Shown one piece after another: positions 48,760 to 57,904 of a stretch of 64,000 bases of DNA. Made by a program: the position numbers and the translations under genes. The notes under the pieces are model-generated. The model was not told the DNA's origin, did not search any database, and saw nothing but the letters and a program-made list of their open reading frames with translations. The stretch is from Thermococcus sp. CX2 (GTDB lineage: Archaea > Methanobacteriota_B > Thermococci > Thermococcales > Thermococcaceae). The stretch lies in the NCBI RefSeq assembly GCF_012027555.1, contig NZ_SNUQ01000002.1:186001-250000 (forward strand). The letters are read 5' to 3'. The stretch's first letter is position 1, and each line of letters begins with the position of its first letter.

Positions 48760-49205
48760 CGGACTATCATGACGGGGGGATTTATAGAGCCAGTCACCTC
48801 CTCCAAAAGGCTTCCTATCCTCGTTTTTCCGCTCCTTCCATAGGCGCCCATGACCACAAGGCTGTACTTCCCGCTGTTGGCCTCCTCCAGTATCTTGCTC
48901 TTAGCTTCGCCCTCGACTATTCTTATGGAGCAGTTAACGCCCTCCTGCTGGCAGAGCTCGAGGAGATTGGTCATTATGTCCCTTATGCTCCTCTTCATCT
49001 CCCCCCAGATTTCCTCCTCGAACTTCTGAACGTTCCTCAAGTCCTGGCTTATCATACCCATGTTGAAGGCGAGGGCCCTGGCCTCTCTCCTGTCGAGGAC
49101 GGAGAAGAGCGTAACCTTGCCCTTTTTCTTTTTGGCTATCGCTATGGCGTGGAGCGCCGCTTTTTGGCTCCACTTCGAGCCGTCGACGAGCACGAGGATC
49201 TTCAT
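48756..49205 (-). CDS. universal stress protein (UspA family)
   Basis: 149 residues. I-L-V-L-V-D-G-S at the start and V-V-M-G-A-Y-G-R-S-G-K-T-R-I-G-S-L-L-E-E-V carry the ATP-binding G-2x-G-9x-G-S/T motif. ATG at 49205 follows GGGGTGTGA. It lies four bases after the permease gene. Confidence 0.88.
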   Translation of the reverse strand: MKILVLVDGSKWSQKAALHAIAIAKKKKGKVTLFSVLDRREARALAFNMGMISQDLRNVQKFEEEIWGEMKRSIRDIMTNLLELCQQEGVNCSIRIVEGEAKSKILEEANSGKYSLVVMGAYGRSGKTRIGSLLEEVTGSINPPVMIVR

Positions 49206-49209
49206 TATC

Positions 49210-50487
49210 TCACACCCCAACGTACCTTATCCAGAGAATTCCCATACCCAAGGCGACCGTCGTGAACATTATGACGAGGCCTATCTTGAGGAAGTCCATG
49301 AAGGTTATCTCCACCCCCTCGCGGGAGGCTATTCCCAGGACGACTATGTTGGCAGATGCTCCAATGGCCGTTCCATTGCCGCCGAGGCAGGCTCCCAGGC
49401 TTAGGGCCCACCAGAGGGGGTAGACGTTCATTGAGGAGCCCATCGACTTTATAAGCGGTATCATTGCCGCCGTCAAGGGAATGTTGTCCACTACGGCGGA
49501 AGCTATGGCCGAAAACCACGTTATCATCACCAGCGCCTGGCCAGTGGTATGGACGTATCCCAAGAGCCACTTGGCGACGTCGTCTATGACGCCAGTCTCG
49601 ACGAGGGAGCCCACTATGATGAAGAGCCCCATGAAGAAGAATATCGCCGTCCACTCGATTTTTTCGAGTATCCCCGTCGGCTCTATCCTGCTCCACATGA
49701 GAAGAACCGAGGCCCCGGAGAGGGCAACCACCGCCGGCGGAATCTCCAGCCTGTCGTGGACGAAGAAGAGCAGGACAACGCCGATTATAATGATCAATGA
49801 CTTCCTGAAGAGGGAGTAGTCTTTAATTGCCTCGTCCTCCCTGAGCCTCTCAATCGTCAAGAGGATTCTCTCCCTTTTAGCTTTGCTAGTCTTCATGGTC
49901 CTCCTGTAGGCTAGATAGATTATTCCTAGGGCCGCGACTAGGTCAATGGCCGCTATGACGCCCATGTTGATGAGGAACTCTGTAAAGCTGAGCCCCGCTG
50001 CCGAGCCTATCATTATGTTGGGCGGGTCACCTATCAGGGTCGCCGTTCCGCCGATGTTCGATGCAAATATCTCCGCCAAGAGAAAAGGAACGGGATTAAC
50101 ATCCATGAGGCGGGTTATGTAGAGCAGCATCGGAGTTAAGAGGAGAACAGTCGTGACGTTATCAAGAACGGAGCTGACGAGGGCCGTAACAATCGAGAAC
50201 AGAATTAGAACCTTCATGGGGCTGCCCTTTGCGAACTTGGCCGTTTTTATCGCTATGTACTCGAAGAGGCCGCTCTCCTTGGCAGTGTTGACTATTATCA
50301 TCATGCCTACAAGAAGGAGGAGCGTTCCAAGGTCGAGGTACTCCGGCATCTTCTCCCATGGAACGATGCCAAGGAAGAGGACTACCGATGCTCCAAAGAG
50401 GGCCGCGACCGTTCTGTGAACCCTTTCACTGATTATGAGGGCGTAGGTAACGAGGAACACTGCAACCGCTATGACTACCTGCTCCAT
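49210..50487 (-). CDS. ArsB/NhaD-type anion or cation permease
   Basis: 425 residues, eleven to twelve helices. S-S-V-L-D-N-V-T-T-V-L-L and A-S-A-V-V-D-N-I-P-L-T-A form the inverted-repeat motifs of the ion transporter superfamily, with N-I-G-G-T-A-T-L-I-G-D-P-P-N typical of ArsB/NhaD. Substrate (arsenite, Na+/H+ or a dicarboxylate) is open. Between two Usp genes. ATG at 50487 follows GGTGG. Confidence 0.85.
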   Translation of the reverse strand: MEQVVIAVAVFLVTYALIISERVHRTVAALFGASVVLFLGIVPWEKMPEYLDLGTLLLLVGMMIIVNTAKESGLFEYIAIKTAKFAKGSPMKVLILFSIVTALVSSVLDNVTTVLLLTPMLLYITRLMDVNPVPFLLAEIFASNIGGTATLIGDPPNIMIGSAAGLSFTEFLINMGVIAAIDLVAALGIIYLAYRRTMKTSKAKRERILLTIERLREDEAIKDYSLFRKSLIIIIGVVLLFFVHDRLEIPPAVVALSGASVLLMWSRIEPTGILEKIEWTAIFFFMGLFIIVGSLVETGVIDDVAKWLLGYVHTTGQALVMITWFSAIASAVVDNIPLTAAMIPLIKSMGSSMNVYPLWWALSLGACLGGNGTAIGASANIVVLGIASREGVEITFMDFLKIGLVIMFTTVALGMGILWIRYVGV

Positions 50488-50496
50488 GGGCACCAC

Positions 50497-51042
50497 CTAA
50501 TAGACTATCGTCGGCTTAACCACGTGCTGGACTATCCTAAGGACGAGGGGACTCATGGGGGACATCTTGGTTATCTCCGAGCCGTAGCCCCTCGAAATCA
50601 CGAGGAGGTCAAAATTCTCGGCGAGCTTAATCACGTCGTCACTCTTGTTCCCAAAGAGGTGCCTTTTGGTAACCCTCAGGCCGATGTCCTCCAAGCTGGA
50701 CGCTATCTCGGAAAGGACCCTTTCTCCCAGCTCCCTCTCGGCGGCCTTCAGCCTCTCCGCCTCGTCCCTTCCGAGGGTCTGCTCTATCATTCTGAATGCC
50801 ATGCTCTCGGAGACGTAGACGAGCATAACAGAAGCTCCAGAGTAAGCCTCCAGCGTCTCGTAAAGCTCGGAAGGAATCTCGTGGGCGAAGCGGTCTATCG
50901 GAATCAAAATCGATTGTATCTCAGGAAGAACGAACTCTTCTGGGAGAAGAAGGAACTCCCGGTAGCGCTTCAGTATCTCGTCGTACCTATCACCGGCGAT
51001 GTTCCTGAACTTCCTCGTAACCAGTTTGTTGAAGACGCCCAT
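50497..51042 (-). CDS. Usp-domain protein upstream of the permease
   Basis: 181 residues. A basic N-terminal helical region (about 1-40) precedes a Usp-like fold (I-Q-S-I-L-I-P-I-D-R, D-L-L-V-I-S-R-G-Y-G-S). The classic G-x2-G-x9-G-S ATP loop is not clear, so it may be a non-ATP-binding Usp. It ends nine bases before the permease ATG, so they are co-transcribed. Two ATGs (51045, 51042) compete. Confidence 0.75.
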   Translation of the reverse strand: MGVFNKLVTRKFRNIAGDRYDEILKRYREFLLLPEEFVLPEIQSILIPIDRFAHEIPSELYETLEAYSGASVMLVYVSESMAFRMIEQTLGRDEAERLKAAERELGERVLSEIASSLEDIGLRVTKRHLFGNKSDDVIKLAENFDLLVISRGYGSEITKMSPMSPLVLRIVQHVVKPTIVY

Positions 51043-51161
51043 CATTATCCCCAGGGTTTCATCGGATAAAGAGGAAATTTAAGCTTTTTGCCCTCGAGTT
51101 TTAGAGAGTTGAACCACAAACGCTTTATTATGCCTTATCGAGCTAAAATCGGGGTGAGAAA

Positions 51162-53084
51162 ATGAGAAAGGCCTTAGTACCACTGCTGATACTCATGCTT
51201 CTTCTGCCTTTCGTTCCCCTCACAGCGGCCCAGTGCCCCAGCGAGGGACACACGGTAGTGCTCAAGGCGCCAGCGGTTTCAAAGACCGCAACCGGCGAGC
51301 TCGTCGGTGTCGCCACCGACTTCGTCATAACGGTGGCTCCCGGAAGTGGACACGTTTACGTCGAGACCTGGCCCTTAGCAGAGGTGGACATGCAGGCCAG
51401 CGCGAGGCTCGCGGCGCAGATAGCTGGAAAGGTTCTCGGCGTTGATATGAGCAAGTACGACGTTTTCATACAGATAAAGGCCGATTCTCCAATCATAGGC
51501 GGACCGTCAGCTGGCGGAACAATGACCGTCGGAATCATAGCGGCTCTTGAAGGATGGAAGGTTAATCCAAAGGTCATGATGACTGGAATGATAAATCCCG
51601 ACGGAACCATAGGGCCCGTCGGCGGAATCCTTGAGAAGGCCTCAGCGGCGCACGACGTCGGGGCGGAGATATTCCTCATCCCACAGGGACAGAGGATTCA
51701 GTACGTGCAGGAGACCCAGCGAAACGAGATAGGAGGAATAGTTGAAATAAACACCCAAACTAAGAAAGTGGACGTCGTCGAGTACGCGAAGGAGCGCTGG
51801 GGACTCCAAGTAATTGAGATAAAAGACATCTACGACGCCGTTTACTACTTCACGGGCCACAGGATACCGAGGCCCCAAGCACCTGCCTACGTCAAGATAG
51901 ACACATCGTTCCTCAGGGACGATGCCATGAAGGACTACGAGAACACAACCGCCTACTACCAGCAGACCCTCGAGAAGCTGAAGAAGAGCGACGTGAGCTA
52001 CGCAGCCTACACCACCCTTATGGAGGCCCTCAACGAGGCAGCCGGAATACTCAACCAGTCGAAGGAAGCCCTCGACGACGGCCGCTATTACACCGCCCTG
52101 AGCAAGGACTTCCAGGCCAGGATAATAATCCGCCACGTGGACTGGTATTTAGACGTGAACAGCCCCAATGATATTGAAAGAATTCTGAAAACGGTAGATT
52201 CCCAGATAAACAGCTCCGAGAGGATTGTGTCAAACCTCACGATTAGGGGCATCACCATGCTGCAGGCCGTGGCGGCGGCCGAGGAGAGGGTCGAGCAGGC
52301 CAAGAGCCTTCTCCAAGAGGCGTGGAAGTACTACTACAGCGACGACTACTGGAACGCCGTTGGGGATGCCGCCTTTGCGTATGAGAGGGCAAAGACAGCC
52401 GTGTTCTGGGCCCAGCTCGGGGAGAGGTTCGCGGGCAATGACGTCATAAGCAAGGACGTCGTTAAGACAACAGCGAGGGACTACATCGACAGCTCGAACC
52501 TCATAGTTACCTACATCGAATCTATGTATGGCGAGGTCATAGGAAACGACCTCACCCAGAGCATCCTCCAGGCGGAGCAGTACTACGAGGACGGAAAATA
52601 CTCGGCGGCTCTCTTCACGGCGATGGAAGCTCGCGTAAGGGCCGAGGTGTTCCTCGACACGCTCGGCATAGACAACCAGACGATACTCCTGGACAAGCTC
52701 CAGACCATGAAAGAGGACGCCAAAATCGCCATAGGCATCGCCCAGAGCCAGGGAATAACTCCAATACTCGCGATAGCCTACTACGAGTTCGCCGAGAGCT
52801 ATGAGGAGAACGGAAGTTCCGCGGACATCGAGACTGCGATGATATTCTACCAGTACGCGAGAGAAACTGCGCAGCTTTTCCTCACATCAATGCCAGCCCC
52901 GGTCAACGTGGGAGAAGACAACACGACTACGGACATCCCACAGATAGTCATCCCTACCGGGACGGAGACAAACACCCCAACGACCACACCGAGTGGAGCA
53001 TCAAAGAGCCTGAGCGACGGGTTAATAATAGCCCTCCTCGTGGGTACGTTCCTGATAGGTGCGGCCGTTGGCAAAAAGCTATGA
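51162..53084 (+). CDS. surface-anchored Lon-type (S16) serine protease
   Basis: 640 residues. Signal peptide (about 1-23), S16 protease domain (about 30-230) with catalytic S116 in G-G-P-S-A-G-G-T and K159 in G-G-I-L-E-K-A-S, 43 residues apart as in Lon. There is no AAA+ module. A helical region with repeat-like segments (about 250-600), a Thr/Pro-rich linker and a C-terminal transmembrane helix with K-K-L follow. So the protease faces outside and works without ATP. ATG follows GGGGTGAG. Confidence 0.9.
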   Translation: MRKALVPLLILMLLLPFVPLTAAQCPSEGHTVVLKAPAVSKTATGELVGVATDFVITVAPGSGHVYVETWPLAEVDMQASARLAAQIAGKVLGVDMSKYDVFIQIKADSPIIGGPSAGGTMTVGIIAALEGWKVNPKVMMTGMINPDGTIGPVGGILEKASAAHDVGAEIFLIPQGQRIQYVQETQRNEIGGIVEINTQTKKVDVVEYAKERWGLQVIEIKDIYDAVYYFTGHRIPRPQAPAYVKIDTSFLRDDAMKDYENTTAYYQQTLEKLKKSDVSYAAYTTLMEALNEAAGILNQSKEALDDGRYYTALSKDFQARIIIRHVDWYLDVNSPNDIERILKTVDSQINSSERIVSNLTIRGITMLQAVAAAEERVEQAKSLLQEAWKYYYSDDYWNAVGDAAFAYERAKTAVFWAQLGERFAGNDVISKDVVKTTARDYIDSSNLIVTYIESMYGEVIGNDLTQSILQAEQYYEDGKYSAALFTAMEARVRAEVFLDTLGIDNQTILLDKLQTMKEDAKIAIGIAQSQGITPILAIAYYEFAESYEENGSSADIETAMIFYQYARETAQLFLTSMPAPVNVGEDNTTTDIPQIVIPTGTETNTPTTTPSGASKSLSDGLIIALLVGTFLIGAAVGKKL

Positions 53085-54356
53085 GTAGCCCGCGGGGAGC
53101 TTCTCCACTCCCCTTTTCTTCAAAAGCTCGACCTCCCATTCTGCCAAGCTCGGACAAACCGTACAGCCAAGTCTGTAAAAGCCCTCGTAATACAGCGGAT
53201 GCAGCTGAAGGCCCCTCATGAGTATGAAGAGCTGAACCATCATGCCGCTCCAGAACTTTATGGGCATTACTTCCAGGAACTCGCCGAGGAGCTCGTTTCT
53301 TCTCTCAACCACTGGCGGCTTCAGCCTTCTCCTTGCGCTCTCGCCGTCGCGGTCGCCGACAACTAAAAGAGGTCTTTCGAACTCGCTCGCCGCTTTATAG
53401 AGAGCCTCCACCTTCTTCCTTGTGCACCAGCGGTTGTTATGGGCCGGCATGCCGAACTCGTCGAGCGGCATTGGAACATCAACGCGGATCAGCTCAACGC
53501 CGAGCTTCCTGGCGGTCTTTTCCACATATTCGTCCGTCAGGGGCATTTCGTATTCCATGCGGATGTATATGGCCGTGACCTTTCCGAACGTTTCCTTCGC
53601 GAGGATTAGAACTGCGGTGGAGTCCTTGCCCCCACTCCACGGGACAATAATGTCGTAGTCCGCAAACTGCCGAAGAAACGCCTTTGAAGCCTGAGCAAAG
53701 GCCTCGATGTAGTCCCCGTTGAGCTCGATTAGGCTCTCGAGGGAGACGTCTTCACTGCAGGGGCACTTCCAGAGCACCTCCGTCGGAACACCGAGCCTCT
53801 TGCTCACCTCGGCGACTTTGTTGGGGCCGGAGAAGTAGACCTCCTGGTTCATGAGCTTCCTCAGGACGAGTGAGTTCTCGCCAAGCTCGACGTCGAGAAT
53901 ACCGCCCATCGCCTCCCTAAAGCCCTCGCCGATGGCCAGGTAGATGTCGTAATCCGGGTGAATCTCAACCCCAAAGGGGTTCTCGGGGTTGAGCTTGTAA
54001 CCACCGCTCCACTCGATTCCGAGCCTGAAGCGAGCCTTAATCTCTTCGAGGTGACCGTAAAGCTCATCGACGCGCATGTTCCTAACCCGTTTCGTCCTCA
54101 GAGTCCGGACGTAGAACGGTTTTCCCGACTCCCTCAGGATCGGAAGAACATCCTCCATCAAATCCTTCTCCTTCTCGCCGAAGAGGAGGATCGGGATGTA
54201 GGGATTCCTCAGGAGCTCCTCGAGGGTCCCCCCGACTTCTTCAACAGTTCTACCTCCCCCAAGGCTGGAAACCTCCAGAAAGCCAGCGTAGTTGCGCTCG
54301 TTTATGTACTGCAGTGCCTTCGCGTCCTTCCTTGCCCTAGCAATAACTTGGAACAT
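53079..54356 (-). CDS. PAPS-reductase-like PP-loop protein
   Basis: 425 residues. An N-terminal region (about 1-165) of unknown fold precedes C-P-C near 193 and the PP-loop P-W-S-G-G-K-D-S-T near 238. N-R-W-C-T-R-K-K and the C-terminal G-C-T-V-C-P-S complete the pattern of PAPS reductase/adenylyl transferase-like proteins. Likely an ATP-dependent thiolation or sulfur enzyme; the real substrate is unknown. Its 3' end overlaps the protease gene by six bases. Confidence 0.78.
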   Translation of the reverse strand: MFQVIARARKDAKALQYINERNYAGFLEVSSLGGGRTVEEVGGTLEELLRNPYIPILLFGEKEKDLMEDVLPILRESGKPFYVRTLRTKRVRNMRVDELYGHLEEIKARFRLGIEWSGGYKLNPENPFGVEIHPDYDIYLAIGEGFREAMGGILDVELGENSLVLRKLMNQEVYFSGPNKVAEVSKRLGVPTEVLWKCPCSEDVSLESLIELNGDYIEAFAQASKAFLRQFADYDIIVPWSGGKDSTAVLILAKETFGKVTAIYIRMEYEMPLTDEYVEKTARKLGVELIRVDVPMPLDEFGMPAHNNRWCTRKKVEALYKAASEFERPLLVVGDRDGESARRRLKPPVVERRNELLGEFLEVMPIKFWSGMMVQLFILMRGLQLHPLYYEGFYRLGCTVCPSLAEWEVELLKKRGVEKLPAGYS

Positions 54357-54392
54357 GAAAAAGGGTTTAAAGGGAACCTTAAAACCTTTGCC

Positions 54393-54447
54393 GCCGATGA
54401 CGACAACTCCCTGGACTGAGCCGTGATGAGGACCGGCTAACCGAGGC
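54393..54447 (+). ncRNA. C/D box guide sRNA
   Basis: C box ATGACGA (54397-54403), 12-base guide, D' box CTGA (54416-54419), C' box GTGATGA (54423-54429), 11-base guide, D box CCGA (54441-54444, a variant of CTGA). GCC (54393-54395) pairs with GGC (54445-54447). TATA-like GTTTAAAG (54364-54371) lies about 25 bases upstream. D' guide would target UCCAG with methylation on the G; D guide UUAGC with methylation on the C. Confidence 0.72.
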
Positions 54448-55553
54448 TACGCTAAGGCCTTCAGGAACTCGACGTAGAGCTTCTTCACCCTCTTTACCGA
54501 CTCCAGGCTCACCCACTCATCGCTTGAGTGCCAGTTGCCCCCAATGGGACCATAGACGAGTGTCGGCCTGCGCAGGTAGGCACCGAAGTAATTGAAGTCC
54601 CCAACGCTTTTCCCGTAGGTTATCTTAGGCTCCGTACCGAAGAGCGAAGCATGAACTTGCCTGAAGAGGTTCACGAAGCGACCGTTCTCCCTCACGGTGT
54701 AGGGAAGCATCTCCGGGGTCGGTCTCGGGAACCTCTCCACCCTGAGCTCTGCCTTTACCCTAAGCTTCTCGGCGAGCCGTAGGAGCTGTCCCTTAACGTC
54801 CTCCCAGTCCTCACCAATGACGATGTGCCTGTCTATTATGGCCTTCGCGTAATCGGGAACGCTCAGGCCGTCGGCGTTGCCCTCGAAGTGCAGCGTGCAG
54901 TAGGAACCCTCGCCGAGCTTGCGGTGGTTCTTCATGCGTATCCTCGAGAGGTTCCCCACGAGTTTTCCAAGCTCCTCAACGGCGTTGATTCCAAGCTCGG
55001 GTCGGGCGGCGTGGGCCTTTCTTCCAAAGGCCTCAACCTGGATGACGAACCTGCCCCTCGCGCCTAGCATCAGCTTCTCGTTGGTGGGCTCGGCGATTAG
55101 AACGAGATCGACATCGCCGAGCTTGCCGCTCTCTATGAGTCTCCAAGTTCCCCTCGAGTAGCCCTCCTCGTCGGAGACGGCCGTGAAGATTACGTTAGGC
55201 CTCTCGCTTTTTGGGAGCTCGGCTATCTCAAGGAAAGCCGCCATAAGCGCAGCTAGACCAGCCTTCATGTCTGCACTGCCGAGGCCGTAGAAGCGGTCGC
55301 CTTCGAGCTCTCCCCACGGGTTCCTCGTCCAGTCCCTCGAGAGGTTCACTGTATCCATGTGTCCGTTCAGGACAACAGTGTAGCCCATTCCTGGAAGGTA
55401 AGCTATGACGTCATCGCCGAAGCCCTCAACTGGGAGGAGCTCAACTTCAAAGCCGTGCTCCTCGAGAAAAGACGCTATGAACCGTGAGATTTCGTTCTCT
55501 TCTCCAAAGGGAGAAGGTATCGAAACGAGACTGCGGAGGAGTTCGAGCTCCAT
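54447..55553 (-). CDS. M20 family peptidase/deacetylase
   Basis: 368 residues. Metal-binding landmarks V-L-N-G-H-M-D-T-V, G-L-G-S-A-D-M-K-A-G, catalytic V-S-D-E-E-G-Y and N-W-H-S-S-D-E near the end are intact, with a dimerisation domain between. Relatives include acetylornithine deacetylase, LysK and DapE; which applies is unclear. ATG at 55553 follows GGTGGTG. The longer upstream frame is antisense to tRNA-Ala and is not coding. Confidence 0.88.
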   Translation of the reverse strand: MELELLRSLVSIPSPFGEENEISRFIASFLEEHGFEVELLPVEGFGDDVIAYLPGMGYTVVLNGHMDTVNLSRDWTRNPWGELEGDRFYGLGSADMKAGLAALMAAFLEIAELPKSERPNVIFTAVSDEEGYSRGTWRLIESGKLGDVDLVLIAEPTNEKLMLGARGRFVIQVEAFGRKAHAARPELGINAVEELGKLVGNLSRIRMKNHRKLGEGSYCTLHFEGNADGLSVPDYAKAIIDRHIVIGEDWEDVKGQLLRLAEKLRVKAELRVERFPRPTPEMLPYTVRENGRFVNLFRQVHASLFGTEPKITYGKSVGDFNYFGAYLRRPTLVYGPIGGNWHSSDEWVSLESVKRVKKLYVEFLKALA

Positions 55554-55624
55554 GAACACCACCATATGAAGAACGGCAAAGGTGTTAAAGCGTTTTCCCA
55601 GCTGTGAGCCCTGCACACCAAAAA

Positions 55625-55633
55625 CTTTTAAAG
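55625..55633 (+). promoter_or_regulatory. tRNA-Ala promoter TATA box
   Basis: CTTTTAAAG lies about 33 bases before the tRNA 5' end, a normal distance for archaeal tRNA promoters. Confidence 0.5.
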
Positions 55634-55661
55634 TCCCGCAAGGTTCACTATAACCGGGTGT

Positions 55662-55739
55662 GGGCCGGTAGCTCAGCCTGGTACGAGCGCCGCCCTCGCA
55701 AGGCGGAGGCCGCGGGTTCAAATCCCGCCCGGTCCACCA
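55662..55739 (+). tRNA. tRNA-Ala (CGC)
   Basis: A full cloverleaf: acceptor GGGCCGG/CCGGTCC, D arm GCTC/GAGC, anticodon stem CCGCC/GGCGG with loop CTCGCAA (anticodon CGC), T arm GCGGG-TTCAAAT-CCCGC, discriminator A and encoded CCA. G-U at the third acceptor pair is the alanine identity element (third base pair). No intron. Confidence 0.97.
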
Positions 55740-55744
55740 CAAAT

Positions 55745-55990
55745 TTTGCTGGCGCAAAGTTTCATCAAAAGTTTCTGACTGTTCTAACGGGCAGATGTTA
55801 AAGTCGCATTCAATAAGATGGCAAAACTGTATCTTGCAGTGGATTGCCTTTTTGGTTGGAATCCTTCTCAAATAGGCACTCGACAAGTGAATACACATTA
55901 AAAATGCTCTCGTTACAGTCTCCGCTTTTCGCGAGCCTTTCCCAAAGACTCCGCGAAGTTTGATCAAGGTTCTACAAAGTTTGCCAGCTT
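55745..55990. repeat. probable dispersed intergenic element beside tRNA-Ala
   Basis: A roughly 245-base A/T-richer stretch without coding frame. It opens with GCTGGCGCAAAGTTT and closes with CAAAGTTTGCCAGC, giving GCTGGC/GCCAGC inverted ends, and AAGTTTCATCAA and AAGTTTGATCAA lie near each end. I recall similar sequences as dispersed intergenic repeats in Thermococcus genomes, but this was not checked. It separates the tRNA from the malic enzyme promoter. Confidence 0.45.
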
Positions 55991-56081
55991 GGAAGAGATT
56001 ATAATGAACACAAGAAAGGTAAAGGTAGGAGTATATCGAAGCCCTTTTAACTTTTACATGCCAAAGGACGTCGGTGAAAGC

Positions 56082-57377
56082 ATGAACCCCCTCGAATTCC
56101 ACAGGAACAACTTCCCAGGCAACGGGAAGATAGAGGTCATTCCAAAGGTCGAGCTCACGAAGGAAACCCTGAGCCTGGCTTACACACCGGGCGTTGCCGA
56201 GGTGTCACTCAGAATAGCCGAGAACCCAGATGAAGTCTATGAATACACCAACAGGGGAAACACCGTGGCTGTTGTGAGCGACGGCTCGCGCGTGCTCGGG
56301 CTCGGTGACGTTGGTCCGCTCGCGGGTCTGCCCGTGATGGAGGGCAAAGCGCTTCTCTTCAAGGTCTTTGGCGGCGTCGATGCCTTCCCAATAATGCTGG
56401 CCGAGAAGGACCCAGAGAGATTCGTCGAGGTTGTCAAAGCTATCTCGCCCTCTTTCGGAGGAATAAACCTTGAGGACATAGCCTCGCCCAAGTGCTTCTA
56501 CATCCTGGAGCGCCTGAGGGAGGAGCTGGATATACCCGTGTTCCACGACGACCAACAGGGGACGGCCTCCGTGGTTCTCGCCGGACTGATGAACGCCCTC
56601 AAGGTAGTGGGGAAGAAGCTGGAGGAAGTCACGATAGCGCTCTTCGGCGCCGGTGCAGCTGGCTTCGCCACACTGAGGATACTCACTTCCGCAGGGGTGA
56701 AGCCAGGGAACGTCAGGGTCGTCGAGCTGGTAGGTGAGAAGCCGAGGGTTCTGACCCCAGATTTACCGCTGGAAGAGCTGTTCCCCCACAGGGGCTGGCT
56801 CCTGGAGAAGACCAACGGCGAGGGCATCGAGGGCGGCCCAGAGGAGGCCCTCACCGGAGCAGACGTGCTTATATCGTTCACAAAGCCCGGACCAGGGGTC
56901 ATAAAGCCCGAGTGGATAGCCAGGATGGCCGACGACGCGATAGTATTCCCCCTGGCCAATCCAACGCCCGAGATACTCCCAGAAGAGGCGAAGCGGGCCG
57001 GCGCGAGAATAGTGGCAACCGGAAGGAGCGACTACCCAAACCAGATCAACAACCTCCTCGGATTCCCGGGCATATTCCGGGGTGCACTCGATGTCAGGGC
57101 GAAGACTATAACCGACGGAATGGTGATAGCCGCCTCGGAGGCAATGGCTTCCATTGTTGAAGAGCCCAGTGAGGAACTGATAATACCATCCCCCCTCAAC
57201 CCAGACGTCCACGCAAAGGTGGCGAGGGCCGTCGCGGAGGAGGCGATGAAAGAGGGCACCGCTCGGAAGAAGGTGAGCGGAGAGTGGGTCGAGGAGCACA
57301 CAAGGAAGCTCAGGGAATTCTACGAGGGCATGATAGTCCCGCTGAACTCGGAAAGAGAAAGGTGGGCTCAGCGGTAG
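56082..57377 (+). CDS. malic enzyme (malate to pyruvate)
   Basis: 431 residues. T-P-G-V-A-E-V-S with catalytic Tyr, [20 protein letters not shown] metal site and the Rossmann fold F-G-A-G-A-A-G-F-A are present. Oxidative decarboxylation of malate with NAD(P). ATG at 56082 follows GGTGA; TATA-like CTTTTAAC at 56045-56052. The upstream frame to 55989 is not supported. Confidence 0.93.
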   Translation: MNPLEFHRNNFPGNGKIEVIPKVELTKETLSLAYTPGVAEVSLRIAENPDEVYEYTNRGNTVAVVSDGSRVLGLGDVGPLAGLPVMEGKALLFKVFGGVDAFPIMLAEKDPERFVEVVKAISPSFGGINLEDIASPKCFYILERLREELDIPVFHDDQQGTASVVLAGLMNALKVVGKKLEEVTIALFGAGAAGFATLRILTSAGVKPGNVRVVELVGEKPRVLTPDLPLEELFPHRGWLLEKTNGEGIEGGPEEALTGADVLISFTKPGPGVIKPEWIARMADDAIVFPLANPTPEILPEEAKRAGARIVATGRSDYPNQINNLLGFPGIFRGALDVRAKTITDGMVIAASEAMASIVEEPSEELIIPSPLNPDVHAKVARAVAEEAMKEGTARKKVSGEWVEEHTRKLREFYEGMIVPLNSERERWAQR

Positions 57378-57904
57378 AGAGAGTTGCCATGGGCGTCTAT
57401 AGCCACCAGCAGGGGAAAGTCCTCCACCTCAAGAACCCAGACGGCCTCCGGAACGCCGAACTCTTCGAGCCAAAGGACATCAACGACCCGTTTGATGCTT
57501 TTAGCGGCCAGGGCTCCAGCACCGCCCGTGAAGGCGAAGTAGACGGCCCTGCCCTTAAAGGGCTCGACGTCCATACCCCCCTTGCCTATTATTCCCCTCA
57601 CCCCAAGGCCCAGAATCCCGTCGAGATAAGCGTTCATTCTCGCGCTCGTCGTTGGGCCCGCTGAGATTATCTCGTATCCCTTCCCAGTCTTTTTGACGAC
57701 GGGGCCGCAGTGGTAGATGACGGCTCCTTCGAGGTCAAAGGGCAGCTCTCCCCTATCCGCGAGCTTCAAAATTCGTTTATGGGCAAGGTCACGAGCGGTG
57801 TAGATGATGCCGAAGAGGTAGACTACATCCCCAGCCCGAAGGTCCAAAACCTCTTCCTCGCTAAGGGGCGTTCTCAGCTTACTGCCAGACTCTAACGTTC
57901 CCAT
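57368..57904 (-). CDS. fumarate hydratase class I, beta subunit
   Basis: 178 residues. [18 protein letters not shown] and G-K-G-G-M are class I fumarase C-terminal motifs. Overlaps malic enzyme (convergent, 10 bases) and the alpha-subunit gene (26 bases). Confidence 0.93.
   Translation of the reverse strand: MGTLESGSKLRTPLSEEEVLDLRAGDVVYLFGIIYTARDLAHKRILKLADRGELPFDLEGAVIYHCGPVVKKTGKGYEIISAGPTTSARMNAYLDGILGLGVRGIIGKGGMDVEPFKGRAVYFAFTGGAGALAAKSIKRVVDVLWLEEFGVPEAVWVLEVEDFPLLVAIDAHGNSLYR

Noticed and set aside
55554-56102. N-terminal extension of the M20 protein across the tRNA
   Set aside because: This part is antisense to tRNA-Ala and gives the well-known false protein R-D-L-N-P-R-P; a proper ribosome site stands before the ATG at 55553.
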